64,000 bases of DNA. Source: Asticcacaulis excentricus. Lineage in GTDB: Bacteria > Pseudomonadota > Alphaproteobacteria > Caulobacterales > Caulobacteraceae. The DNA is taken from assembly GCF_003966695.1 (NCBI RefSeq), contig NZ_AP018828.1, positions 91,001 through 155,000 of the forward strand. The letters run 5' to 3'. This document shows, piece after piece, positions 18,457-26,355 of this stretch. How positions within the stretch are numbered: the stretch's first letter is position 1; each line of letters begins with the position of its first letter. The position numbers were made by a program, and so were the translations under genes. The notes under the pieces are model-generated. The model was not told the origin of the DNA. It searched no databases and saw nothing but the letters and a program-made list of their open reading frames with translations.

Positions 18457-19509
18457 ATGTCCCTCGCCTCCGTCGCCACGCCGCTGGATGAAACCACGAC
18501 CCTGATGTTCCGTGAGGCGGCCGAAGGCGGCGACGCCGTTGAGCGCTTCCTGAAACGCAATGCCGAGACCCTGAGCCGTATCGCCGCGCGCCTTAAGGCC
18601 CAGCCCCCGAAGGCCGTCGTCACCTGTGCGCGTGGTTCGTCAGACCACGCCTGCACCTATGGCAAGTACGTCATCGAGACCCTGACCGGCGTGCCGGTCA
18701 GCTCCGCCGCCCTGTCGGTCGCCTCGGTCTATGCGGCCCCGGTCGTCGCCGCCGAAACCCTGTGCATCGCCGTGTCGCAATCGGGCCGCTCGCCCGACCT
18801 TCTGACCGCCGTCGAAGCCTATAAGGCCGCCGGTGCCTTCGTTGTGGCGCTGGTCAATGACGAAACCGCGCCGCTGGCGACGCTCGCCGACGAAGTCCTG
18901 CCGCTGTGCGCCGGGCCGGAGCTGTCGGTCGCCGCCACCAAATCCTGCCTCGCCGCTCTGGCTGGTTTTGCCGCCCTGACCGCCGAATGGGCCGACGACG
19001 CGGCGTTGAAGGCCGCCGTAGCCGCCCTCCCCGCCCAGATGCGTCAGGCCTTCGACCTCGACTGGTCCGCCGCCCTCCCCGCCCTGACCGCGGCAAACAA
19101 CCTCTTCGTCATCGGTCGCGGCTACGGCTTCGGCGTGGCCCAGGAAGCGGCCCTGAAGCTCAAGGAAACCTGCGCCCTGCACGCCGAAGCCTTCTCCGCC
19201 GCCGAAGTGCGCCACGGCCCGATGGCCATCGTCAATCAGGGCTTCCCTGTGCTGGCCTTCGCCACCTCCGACACGGCCGGCGACGGGGTGCGCGATGTGG
19301 CCGCGGAATTTGCCGGACGCGGGGCTGCCGTGTGGCTGGCCGACACCACGCCGGGGGCCTATACCCTGCCCGCCCTGGCCGCTGAGCCGATGCTTGAGCC
19401 CATCCTGCGCCTGCAAAGCTTCTACCGCCTCGCCAACCGCCTGTCGCTGGCGCGCGGCCTCAATCCGGACAGCCCGCCGCACCTGAACAAGGTAACGAAA
19501 ACGGTTTAA
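18457..19509 (+). CDS. nagB-II: SIS-domain glucosamine-6-phosphate deaminase/isomerase (NagB-II type)
   Basis: A 350-residue protein of two tandem SIS sugar-phosphate-binding domains, like the isomerase half of GlmS without the glutaminase half. Landmarks are VVTCARGSSDHACTYGKYVIE (about residues 50-70), AVSQSGRSPDLL, AATKSCLAALAG, LFVIGRGYGFGVAQEAALKLKETC and AEVRHGPMAIV. Such stand-alone proteins convert glucosamine-6-phosphate to fructose-6-phosphate and ammonia in GlcNAc catabolism. The ATG at 18457 has an AAAGGA site 9 bases upstream. The operator motif it shares with the GH20 gene supports an amino-sugar role. An AgaS-like galactosamine isomerase is the main alternative. Confidence 0.87.
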   Translation: MSLASVATPLDETTTLMFREAAEGGDAVERFLKRNAETLSRIAARLKAQPPKAVVTCARGSSDHACTYGKYVIETLTGVPVSSAALSVASVYAAPVVAAETLCIAVSQSGRSPDLLTAVEAYKAAGAFVVALVNDETAPLATLADEVLPLCAGPELSVAATKSCLAALAGFAALTAEWADDAALKAAVAALPAQMRQAFDLDWSAALPALTAANNLFVIGRGYGFGVAQEAALKLKETCALHAEAFSAAEVRHGPMAIVNQGFPVLAFATSDTAGDGVRDVAAEFAGRGAAVWLADTTPGAYTLPALAAEPMLEPILRLQSFYRLANRLSLARGLNPDSPPHLNKVTKTV

Positions 19510-19535
19510 GCCCCCTCCCCGGCTGGACATTTTCC

Positions 19536-19571
19536 AAAGGGCGGTCATAGCATTGTCTATGACCGCCCTTT
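19536..19571. promoter_or_regulatory. Perfect 15-bp hairpin spanning a start codon
   Basis: Arms AAAGGGCGGTCATAG and CTATGACCGCCCTTT are perfect complements around a 6-base loop. It lies 27 bases after the isomerase stop, and the ATG of the DUF1345 gene (19559) is inside the right arm. It could terminate the upstream message and also hide the downstream start. Confidence 0.75.
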
Positions 19572-20230
19572 CCTTTGTCCGCACCCTGCGTACCCGCCCG
19601 TGGCTGAGCCGTGCCATCGCTCTGGCCCTTGGTCTGGGGACGCTTCTGGGCACCCTCACCGACCTGCGCCTGTCGCAAAGCGTGCTGGTCGCGTGGAACA
19701 GCGCCGCCGTCTTCTACCTCATCGCCCTCGCCCGGCTGATGATGACCGCCAATACCGCCGACATGCGCCGCCGCGCCGAAACGCAAGACGTCGGCAAATG
19801 GACCATATTGGGCCTCACTGGGGCCGCCATCGCCGTCTGCGTCGTCGCCATCGCCAGCGAACTGATCGCCGCCCACGACGAAACCGGCCTCAGCAAAGGC
19901 CTCGACCTCGCGCTGGTCGGCACCACCATCGTCACAACCTGGGTCTTCGTGCACACCACCTTCGCCCTGCACTACGCCCACGCCTACTACATCGCCATCC
20001 GCCGCGCCGAGCCCCCGCCCCTCAAATTCCCGGATGCAGACTGCGAACCGGACTATCTCGACTTTGCCTATTTCGCCTTCATCGTCGGCACCGCCGCCCA
20101 AACCGCCGACGTCTCCGTCGCCTCCAAAGCCATGCGCCGCCTCAATCTCGGCCACGCCGTCTTTGCCTTTGTCTACAACACCACCATCCTCGCCCTGTGC
20201 ATCAATATCGCCGCAAGCCTGCTGGGGTGA
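19559..20230 (+). CDS. DUF1345 family integral membrane protein
   Basis: A 223-residue membrane protein of unknown function. About five hydrophobic helices are visible, with the family-type segment DYLDFAYFAFIVGTAAQTADVSV near residue 165 and a C-terminal helix FVYNTTILALCINIAAS. The ATG at 19559 follows an in-frame TTG at 19553. Both lie inside or beside a perfect hairpin, so translation initiation may be controlled. It follows the amino-sugar isomerase gene by 49 bases, but a functional link is not evident. Confidence 0.8.
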   Translation: MTALSFVRTLRTRPWLSRAIALALGLGTLLGTLTDLRLSQSVLVAWNSAAVFYLIALARLMMTANTADMRRRAETQDVGKWTILGLTGAAIAVCVVAIASELIAAHDETGLSKGLDLALVGTTIVTTWVFVHTTFALHYAHAYYIAIRRAEPPPLKFPDADCEPDYLDFAYFAFIVGTAAQTADVSVASKAMRRLNLGHAVFAFVYNTTILALCINIAASLLG

Positions 20231-21130
20231 GTTGGGTTTGAGTGTTGGGCAAGGGTAAGATTCCGGGGTCAGTTGACCCCGGACCCCGGATGTGGGCACG
20301 CGCTTTCCGCGGGCGGCGTCTGGGGTTTCGGGCGGGTTTTTAGCCACTATAAACGCAAAAAGCACGAATGGGAGCCTTTGGCACAGGCCTGCGCTTTAAA
20401 CCCGACTTCCCCTCCCTACGAAGTGGGGAGGTGTTGGCGAGCGAAGCGACGCTGACGGAGGGGTATAACTCCTCGTGAAGATACCCCTCCGCCTCGTAAA
20501 CTCGGCACCTCCCCATGATATGGGGAGGAGGAAGATCGCTAAGGTGAAATCGTCACGACAGCTCAAAAACCACGGATTACACAGATTTCACAGATTATCC
20601 GTGTCTGCGTCACTCAGGGGCGCGCAGCGCCAATCTATGAAATCTGTGTAATCTGTGGTTCAAAGCCTTTCTCGACGCGCAGCGCCATTCATCGAGGCTT
20701 GCGCACGAAGGTCAGGGCCCTGTGGGCCGGGTGTTTCAGCGGCTCTTTTGGCTGCGCCGAACTTCGTTTCGTGTTTTTGGTGGCTAATCTTCAGTGGCGT
20801 AGGGGCCTTGCCAGCTTGTCAGAATGTCGTGTCATTGACGCCAAGGAAGCCCCCACCACCATCTGCGCTTCGCTTGATGTTCCCAACGCTTATGAAAGCT
20901 ACACTTTCGCTGGCGCTACACACCAGCAAGCTGGGAAGGTATGAGGAAGTTTCGCGCCCGAAACCGGGTGCAGGGGCTGTGCCCCTGCCCGCCGGAGGCT
21001 CTTTTTTAGATGCCCAAAAGATAGCCAAAAGATATCTTACATTTATTCAATAGCTTATTGAGACGAAACCTTATTCACCCGCTGTGAAACGTCATCACAA
21101 CTGAGGAGAGGGTAGCTACCAGATACTCAT
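20231..21130. repeat. Gene desert made of several palindromic repeat types
   Basis: About 900 bases without a supportable gene. It contains nested hairpins built on CCTCCCC/GGGGAGG (about 20411-20530, including GGAGGGGTAT and ATACCCCTCC arms), and a 91-base element at 20569-20659 with 28-base arms (starting ACCACGGATTACACAGATTT and mirrored at the other end). It also holds a 25-base motif at 20747-20771 found again at 54253-54277, and a hairpin GCAGGGGC TGT GCCCCTGC (20970-20988) followed 13 bases later by six T. Related CCTCCCC hairpins lie at 44981-45022 and 56781-56802. Confidence 0.75.
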
Positions 21131-21135
21131 TACAT

Positions 21136-21440
21136 ATCCGATAGCCACACGAAAGCTTCACACAGGCTATCGGATGGAATTCGGCTAGCTATTAACTTTC
21201 TATTAGCTATTGGAAAGCTAGGCTATGGCTAACCGAGAGCTAACGCATAGCAACCCGACGTCTAGCCGAGGGCTTTCGGTGAGATAGCCGGTGTCTATCG
21301 GGCGACTTTCGCACAGCTTTCCGTTAGCTGTCGGAGGCCTTCCGTCTGGACCCCGCGTCAGAATCGGCGCACCAACAGAATTAACACTTCATTAACCTTT
21401 GCGCAAAAGGCGCGCGCTAGCCGGTGGCTATCCGATAGCT
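21136..21440. other. Centromere-like partition region with about 11-bp repeats
   Basis: Upstream of parA lies a run of degenerate units of about 11 bases resembling AGCTATCCGNN. Examples are the inverted pair ATCCGATAGCC (21136-21146) and GGCTATCGGAT (21165-21175), then AGCTATTGGAA, AGCTAGGCTAT, GGCTAACCGAG, AGCTAACGCAT, TCTAGCCGAGG, AGCTTTCCGTT and GGCTATCCGAT (21425-21435). Helically phased short repeats before a small parA gene are typical of type Ib partition sites bound by ribbon-helix-helix proteins. Two perfect tandem units (AGCTATCCGCT twice) lie at 26767-26788. Confidence 0.7.
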
Positions 21441-21478
21441 CGCCATTCGCGCGTCAAAGCCAGCACGAGGAACCTGAC

Positions 21479-22168
21479 ATGCCTGTCATCTCCTTCATTT
21501 CGCCCAAGGGCGGCGTGGGCAAGACCACGGCGGCGACGCTGATGGCCACGCAACTGGCGCGCAAGACGCAGGTCATTATTATAGACGCCGACCCCAACCG
21601 TCCGATCCTGGCCTGGTCGCAGTTGAATGGCTGCCCGGCCAATATCCGCATCGTGTCGGACGCCAATCAGGAAAACATTCTCGACAAGATCGAGGAGGCG
21701 GCCGCCGAAGCGCCATTTGTGGTCGTTGATTGCGAAGGCACGGCGTCGCTGACGGTGGCCTATGCCATCGGGGCGTCCGATCTGGTGGTGGTGCCAACGC
21801 AAGGCTCGCAGTTGGATGCCAAGCAGGCGGCCAAGGCGCTCAGCCTGATCAAAAATACCGAGCGTCAGTCGCGCCGCCCGATCCCGCATGCGGTGCTGCT
21901 GACGCGCACCAATCCGATCATCAAGCCGCGTACCCTGTCGGCCATCCACGAGCAGTTGCGCGCCCATGGTATCCGTTTGTTCGATACGCAATTGCACGAG
22001 CGCGAAGCCTTCAAGGCCATGTTCTCGTTCGGCGGGGCGCTGGAAACGCTAGACCCGTCGCAGGTCGCCAATATCGACAAGGCCGTGGCCAATGCCCGCG
22101 CCTTTGTTGCCGAAGCCATTGAATTGCTGAAAAATCCGGACGCGGTTCCGGCTCAGGAGGTCGCTTAA
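21479..22168 (+). CDS. parA: ParA-type partition ATPase (type Ib, short)
   Basis: Walker-type ATPase of 229 residues that segregates the replicon. The deviant Walker A SPKGGVGKTT lies at residues 8-17, with DADPNRPILAWSQL near residue 39 and the Walker B-like stretch FVVVDCEGTASLTV near residue 80. It lacks the N-terminal helix-turn-helix of long ParA proteins, which places it with short type Ib ParA and VirC1-like ATPases. An AGGAA ribosome binding site precedes the ATG. It is followed after 3 bases by a small RHH-like gene and then repA, in a compact partition-replication operon behind the 11-bp repeats. Confidence 0.93.
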   Translation: MPVISFISPKGGVGKTTAATLMATQLARKTQVIIIDADPNRPILAWSQLNGCPANIRIVSDANQENILDKIEEAAAEAPFVVVDCEGTASLTVAYAIGASDLVVVPTQGSQLDAKQAAKALSLIKNTERQSRRPIPHAVLLTRTNPIIKPRTLSAIHEQLRAHGIRLFDTQLHEREAFKAMFSFGGALETLDPSQVANIDKAVANARAFVAEAIELLKNPDAVPAQEVA

Positions 22169-22171
22169 TCC

Positions 22172-22507
22172 ATGTCCGAACGCGCTTCGATCTTTGACGA
22201 CGATCTTGACCTGTCGGCGTTTGACGCCCGGCCAAAACCCAAGCCGGATAAGGACTCTCTGCGCGCCGTGGCCGAGGCGAGGGGCTTCCCCAGCCGTGAA
22301 GCCGTGGCCGTACCTGCAGCGCCTGAACCCGTCCTGCAACGTCGCTACCGCACCGGGCGTAACCGTCAGCTCAATCTGAAAGTCACCGACGAGGCGCTGC
22401 GCCGCTTCTATGCCGTGGCCGACGCGCAGGGTCTGGTGCTGGGGCAGGTGTTCGAGCAGGCCGTCGAAGCGCTGGAAGACAAACTGAAAGCCGAGGGCAG
22501 GATCTGA
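22172..22507 (+). CDS. Small RHH-like partner of ParA (ParG/VirC2-type), probable centromere-binding protein
   Basis: A 111-residue basic protein. Residues 1-60 look disordered and are Pro/Lys/Arg-rich. The C-terminal part (RYRTGRNRQLNLKVTDEALRRF, then GLVLGQVFEQAVEALEDKLKAE) fits a ribbon-helix-helix strand-helix-helix. Its place between parA and repA, 3 bases after parA and 2 before repA, is that of a ParB-substitute adaptor in type Ib systems. Centromere binding is inferred from position and fold, not from family identity. Confidence 0.75.
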   Translation: MSERASIFDDDLDLSAFDARPKPKPDKDSLRAVAEARGFPSREAVAVPAAPEPVLQRRYRTGRNRQLNLKVTDEALRRFYAVADAQGLVLGQVFEQAVEALEDKLKAEGRI

Positions 22508-22509
22508 TC

Positions 22510-23439
22510 ATGGCCCGCCGCGCCGCCGAATCGCAGTTCGACCTGTTTATCCCGCTCGTCAGCGACATGTCGCTGAAGGACCAGCGCGAGCTGATGGAAC
22601 GGCCGTTTTTCAGCCTCGCCAAGCGCAAGCGCCTGAAACCGATCGAATATACCAGCCCCGATGGCGACACCTGGGTGAAGGTCTCAGGCAATGCCGAATT
22701 CGGCATCGCCACCATTTGGGACGCCGATATCATGATCTGGGCGGCCTCGGTGCTCAATCGTCTGAAAGAGCAGGGAGTCAATGACTTGCCGCGGACTCTT
22801 AAGACAACGTCTTATGATCTGCTGCGCGCCATCAAGCGCGATACCGGCGGCAAATCCTATCAGGAACTGAACGCGGCGCTGCAAAGGCTGGAATCGACGA
22901 CCATCCAGACCTCGCTGCGCGCGCCCAAGCGCAAGGACAAGGCGCAATTCGGCTGGATCGACGCCTTTCAACTGGAGGTGGACCCGGAAACCGAGGCGCC
23001 GCGCGGCATTTCGATCACCTTGTCCGACTGGGTTTATCAGGGGATCGTCACCGAACGCTCTCTGCTAACCATGCATCAGGACTATTTCCTGCTGACCGGC
23101 GGCATGGAGCGCGCTCTTTACCGCGTGGCGCGCAAGCACGCCGGTGATCAGGAGGGCGGCTGGACCTGCCGTATCGCGATTTTGCATGAGAAAACCGGCT
23201 CAGACAGCCCGCTGAAGCAGTTTACCTACCTTTTAAAGCGCATCGTGGCCAAGAACGCCCTGCCGGAATACGAGATGACGCTGACCAAGACCAATGACGG
23301 CTCACCCGCCGTGCATTTCATCAAGCGCGACATGGAAGAGCGGGTGAGGGTGCGCGATGCGCTGAAAACGCTGGAACGGCAAACCGCCGAAGACCAGCGG
23401 GCGCTGGAAATCGACGGCCTTATGCACAAACGATTCTAG
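22510..23439 (+). CDS. repA: Replication initiator protein RepA (RPA family)
   Basis: Plasmid/chromid replication initiator of 309 residues, of the alphaproteobacterial RPA type. Characteristic segments are DQRELMERPFFSLAKRKRLKPIEYTSPDGDTWVKV (about residues 23-57), FGIATIWDADIMIWAAS, DLLRAIKRDTGGKSYQELNAALQRLESTTI and the winged-helix-like second half. It presumably binds the iterons that begin 10 bases after its stop codon. It is the third gene of the parA-RHH-repA unit. Its presence argues that this window belongs to a secondary replicon. Confidence 0.93.
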   Translation: MARRAAESQFDLFIPLVSDMSLKDQRELMERPFFSLAKRKRLKPIEYTSPDGDTWVKVSGNAEFGIATIWDADIMIWAASVLNRLKEQGVNDLPRTLKTTSYDLLRAIKRDTGGKSYQELNAALQRLESTTIQTSLRAPKRKDKAQFGWIDAFQLEVDPETEAPRGISITLSDWVYQGIVTERSLLTMHQDYFLLTGGMERALYRVARKHAGDQEGGWTCRIAILHEKTGSDSPLKQFTYLLKRIVAKNALPEYEMTLTKTNDGSPAVHFIKRDMEERVRVRDALKTLERQTAEDQRALEIDGLMHKRF

Positions 23440-23448
23440 AAAACGGTG

Positions 23449-23890
23449 TCGGGGGATCGGTGACTTTTTGAGGCCGATTCGTCGGGGGAACAGTGACCAC
23501 CCTATCGGGGGATGGGTGACCGGATTGACGGGGGAAGAGTGACCGATTCGCTCAAGGTGAGTCGGGGGAACGGTGACCGGCGGGCGTTTTTCAGCGGTTT
23601 TGCCCTCAAAAGCCGGTGTTCGGGGAATGGTGACCGGATTTGCCGCGGAAATAGGGTTAAAAAGCCGCGGGCAAGCTGTGGAAAATATTCTGTTTTTCCT
23701 AGCTCACTTATCGGGGGAAGAGTGACCGCCTGCACGGGGGAACGAAGACCCGTCGCGCGGGGGATCAGTGACAAAGTGACGGGGTATCAAAGATTAACAA
23801 AAGGTACCCTTGTTGATTTTAAAGGGGAATTCCGGCTGTTTTTTCGCTTAACCTATTTAACTAGATTCACTAACAGACTCTCTTAACAGC
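23449..23890. other. Replication origin: iteron array, DnaA-like box and AT-rich stretch
   Basis: Nine iterons of consensus TCGGGGGAANNGTGACC lie in one orientation at 23449, 23482, 23505, 23528, 23562, 23620 (one G short), 23711, 23734 (degenerate) and 23757. A one-mismatch DnaA-like box, TGTGGAAAA, is at 23677-23685. The array is followed by an AT-rich stretch (about 23785-23886: AAAGATTAACAAAAGG, then TTAACCTATTTAACTAGATT) suited to unwinding. Spacing between iterons is irregular (23-91 bases). The open frame crossing this array is an artefact of repeats lacking stops. Confidence 0.88.
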
Positions 23891-24329
23891 GAGAGGGGAG
23901 CGGTATTAAGGTCCGTGCGCGGTCCGCCTTGTGCGACCTTTGAAGGGTCGCTCAGGCGGACATCTACGGGGAAAGACAGTTAACACCCGACCGGCAGAGT
24001 CACCGAACAGCACAGTCACCGGGATTTACGGTTCACCGCGTCCTGTTCCTTGACCTCAGTGGGTGAGTTTGTAGTGACCGCCTGCAATACCACCGAGATA
24101 TACCCGTCAGGCTCTGATTTCAGCCATAGAGCGACGGTTATGATGCTGAAAAACGACCCCACAAGACACGGAGTCGCTTGGAGTCCAAGGGATTGCGGCG
24201 AAAAGAGGCCGTCACTGATCCCCCGATAGCCAGCCACACCCTGAAAAACGGTCCCGAAATCACGTGACGGCCTCCGATTCGGTCGTTATGGAAACGATCA
24301 GTACATTCAACACCTTGCGGAGACGCAGC
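23891..24329. other. Origin-flanking region with an inverted iteron, no gene
   Basis: About 440 bases without a convincing gene. An intact iteron in inverted orientation lies at 24211-24227 (ATCGGGGGATCAGTGAC on the minus strand). Several bare GTGACC/GGTCAC half-motifs surround it (for example 23999-24004, 24015-24020 and 24074-24079). It may serve replication control (inc or handcuffing), which is inferred. Confidence 0.55.
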
Positions 24330-25466
24330 ATGGCGGTCAGCATCCATTCCGATTTCGATGGCGGCAATATCGAGGTGGTGCAGGCGCACGGGGGCGGACG
24401 TTTCGATCTGGCTATCCGCCCGGATCATCAGTCGCACTATTACCAGTGGTTCTATTTCCGCGTGGACGGGGCCTCAGGCGTCGATCTGGAACTGCGCCTC
24501 ACCAATGCCGGGGGATCGGCCTATACGGGCGGCTGGGAGGGCTACAAAGCCCGTATCAGCAGCGATGGGGCCCATTGGAGGCAGGCCGACACCGCCTATG
24601 CCGACGGCGTGCTGAGCATCCGTCACCGGTCGGCCTCTGAAACCCTGTGGGTGGCCTATTTTGCGCCCTATGACAGTGACCGTCACCGGGCGCTGGTCGA
24701 GCGGGTGAAGGCCTTGGCCGGCATCAGTCACCGGGTTCTGGGCCAAACGCTCGATGGCCGCGATCTCGACCTGTTCAGGGTAGGAGAGGGGCCGCGCGTC
24801 GTTTGGCTCTATGCGCGTCAGCATCCGGGCGAGACCATGGCCGAATGGTGGATGGAGGGGGCCATTCCTTGGCTGTGCAGCGACGCGCCGGAGGCCATAG
24901 CTCTGCGGGCAGCGGCGACCTTTTACATCGTGCTCAACTGTAACCCGGACGGCAGCGCGCGCGGGCACCTGCGCACCAATGCCGCCGGCACGGATCTGAA
25001 CCGTCAGTGGGCCGAGCCCTCGGCCGAAAAGAGCCCGGAAGTGCTGGCCCTCCGCAACGCCATGGACGACACCGGCGTTGATTTTGCCATCGACGTGCAC
25101 GGCGACGAAGCCATCCCGCACGTTTTCATGGCCGGATTTGAGGGCATTCCGTCGTGGACGCCGCAGCGTGACGTCCTCTATCGCCGCTATCTGAGCGCCC
25201 TGTCGGCGCGCACGCTCGATTTCCAGACCACCTATGGCTATGCGGTCGATGCGCCGGGACAGGCCAATCTGGCCGTTTCGACCAATGCCGTGGCCGAACG
25301 CTTCGGGGCCATCGCCATGACGCTGGAAATGCCGTTCAAGGACCATGACGACGCGCCGGACGCCGTTGAGGGTTGGTCACCGGCCCGCTCTCAGGCGCTG
25401 GGCGTAGCGTGCCTGAAGGCGCTGTCGGACGTGATCACGGAGATCCCGCCCCGCGCCCGGGGCTGA
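24330..25466 (+). CDS. M14-family zinc carboxypeptidase
   Basis: Metallopeptidase of 378 residues, of the cytosolic-carboxypeptidase-like M14 group. An N-terminal beta domain (HYYQWFYFRVDGASGVDLEL) precedes the catalytic domain. Zinc ligands are HPGE (about residue 170) and the His in AIDVHGDE (about residue 260). Substrate-binding NPDG and DLNRQW lie between, and the catalytic Glu is probably in MTLEMPFKD (about residue 330). No signal peptide is seen, so it should act in the cytoplasm. The ATG at 24330 has GGAG 8 bases upstream; the open frame extends further but into the iteron region. The substrate is unknown. Confidence 0.9.
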   Translation: MAVSIHSDFDGGNIEVVQAHGGGRFDLAIRPDHQSHYYQWFYFRVDGASGVDLELRLTNAGGSAYTGGWEGYKARISSDGAHWRQADTAYADGVLSIRHRSASETLWVAYFAPYDSDRHRALVERVKALAGISHRVLGQTLDGRDLDLFRVGEGPRVVWLYARQHPGETMAEWWMEGAIPWLCSDAPEAIALRAAATFYIVLNCNPDGSARGHLRTNAAGTDLNRQWAEPSAEKSPEVLALRNAMDDTGVDFAIDVHGDEAIPHVFMAGFEGIPSWTPQRDVLYRRYLSALSARTLDFQTTYGYAVDAPGQANLAVSTNAVAERFGAIAMTLEMPFKDHDDAPDAVEGWSPARSQALGVACLKALSDVITEIPPRARG

Positions 25467-25585
25467 AAACATCTGCGTGAGGCAAAGGTTTGCGCAATCA
25501 TCGGGGTATCGGTGACCGCACATCCTGACTCGACTCTGACCGATTCGCCGCGCAAGGTAGAATGGGAACACACACGGAGCGGATC

Positions 25586-25984
25586 ATGTTGAACGATATT
25601 CTTGGCGCCCTCGGCAGCAAGCTCGATCTGGGCAATCTCGACCTCGCCGGTCTGGCGCAGCAACTGGGCGGGCAGGGCCTGATCGGCGACGTGCTGGGTC
25701 AGTTGCAGCAGGGCGGTCTGGCTGAGGTGGTGCAGTCGTGGGTGTCGAACGGCGCCAACCTGCCGGTATCTCTGGAGCAGTTGCAGTCGGCGCTGGGGCC
25801 GGACATGGTCAATCAACTGGCCGGGTCACTGGGCATTGATCCGGCGCAACTGGGCGACGTCCTGCCCGGTGTGGTCGATCAGTTGTCGCAGGGCGGACAA
25901 TTGCCGCAGGCCATAGCCGAGGCCGCCCCGAACCTCCTGGGGCAGGACGGCATTGGCAAGCTGCTGGGCGGTTTATTCCGCTAG
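25586..25984 (+). CDS. yidB: YidB family protein (DUF937)
   Basis: A 132-residue cytoplasmic protein of unknown function. It is made of Gly/Leu/Gln-rich helices (LAQQLGGQGLIGDVLGQLQQGG, LPVSLEQLQSALGPDMVNQLAGSLGID) and ends in LLGQDGIGKLLGGLF, matching the YidB pattern and length. The ATG at 25586 is preferred (GGAG upstream) over 25562. Its stop codon lies inside the left arm of a strong terminator. Confidence 0.85.
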   Translation: MLNDILGALGSKLDLGNLDLAGLAQQLGGQGLIGDVLGQLQQGGLAEVVQSWVSNGANLPVSLEQLQSALGPDMVNQLAGSLGIDPAQLGDVLPGVVDQLSQGGQLPQAIAEAAPNLLGQDGIGKLLGGLFR

Positions 25985-26018
25985 ATCATTATGATAAACA
26001 TAATGATCTAGCTTTTTT
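25981..26018 (+). terminator. Rho-independent terminator overlapping the yidB stop
   Basis: Perfect 13-base arms CTAGATCATTATG and CATAATGATCTAG with a 5-base loop, then CTTTTTT. The yidB stop codon is part of the stem. Confidence 0.92.
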
Positions 26019-26111
26019 AGTCCCTCGCCGGGTGCGAGGCTCCGCCACCTTGGCCGCCGCCTCAATGGCGGCTTGAGCGGACTGATTATGGAAATCAGTC
26101 CGCTATAATCC

Positions 26112-26300
26112 TTACTCCATCCCCTTAAGGGCGCGGGCCGAGCGCAGCCCATTGCGGCGCAAAGCCTGCACGGCGTGGCGCAGATCGGCCAGAGCCTGCG
26201 CCCGCGTGCTTCCCGATGCCTCATAGGCGGCAACCGTTTCGGCGATCAGTTCGGCCTCGGCGGGCCAGTTGTCGTTGGCAGCGATCAGTGTAGGGGTCAT
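26112..26300 (-). CDS. Small hypothetical protein
   Basis: A 62-residue soluble protein, Ala-rich and helical (AELIAETVAAYEASGSTRAQALADLRHAVQALRRNG). An in-frame ATG at 26309 is an alternative start. No family was recognised. A 12-base perfect hairpin (AGCGGACTGATT / AATCAGTCCGCT) lies just beyond its 3' end. Coding nature is supported by composition and by isolation between strong signals, but not proven. Confidence 0.5.
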   Translation of the reverse strand: MTPTLIAANDNWPAEAELIAETVAAYEASGSTRAQALADLRHAVQALRRNGLRSARALKGME

Positions 26301-26355
26301 GGCGGGCATATTACGGCAGGGGAGGGGACTGTCTATAGCGGAAGGGGGTTAAAAA

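Noticed and set aside
20655..21053. 132-codon frame in the repeat desert
   Set aside because: It crosses two palindromic repeats and a hairpin, lacks a ribosome binding site, and shows no protein-like pattern.
23449..23772. Possible CRISPR-like direct repeats
   Set aside because: Units are only about 17 bases, unevenly spaced (23-91), degenerate, and directly follow repA: iterons, not CRISPR. No cas genes.
23512..23886. 124-codon frame across the origin
   Set aside because: It is built from iterons that lack stops in this frame. There is no ribosome binding site and it is explained by the repeats.
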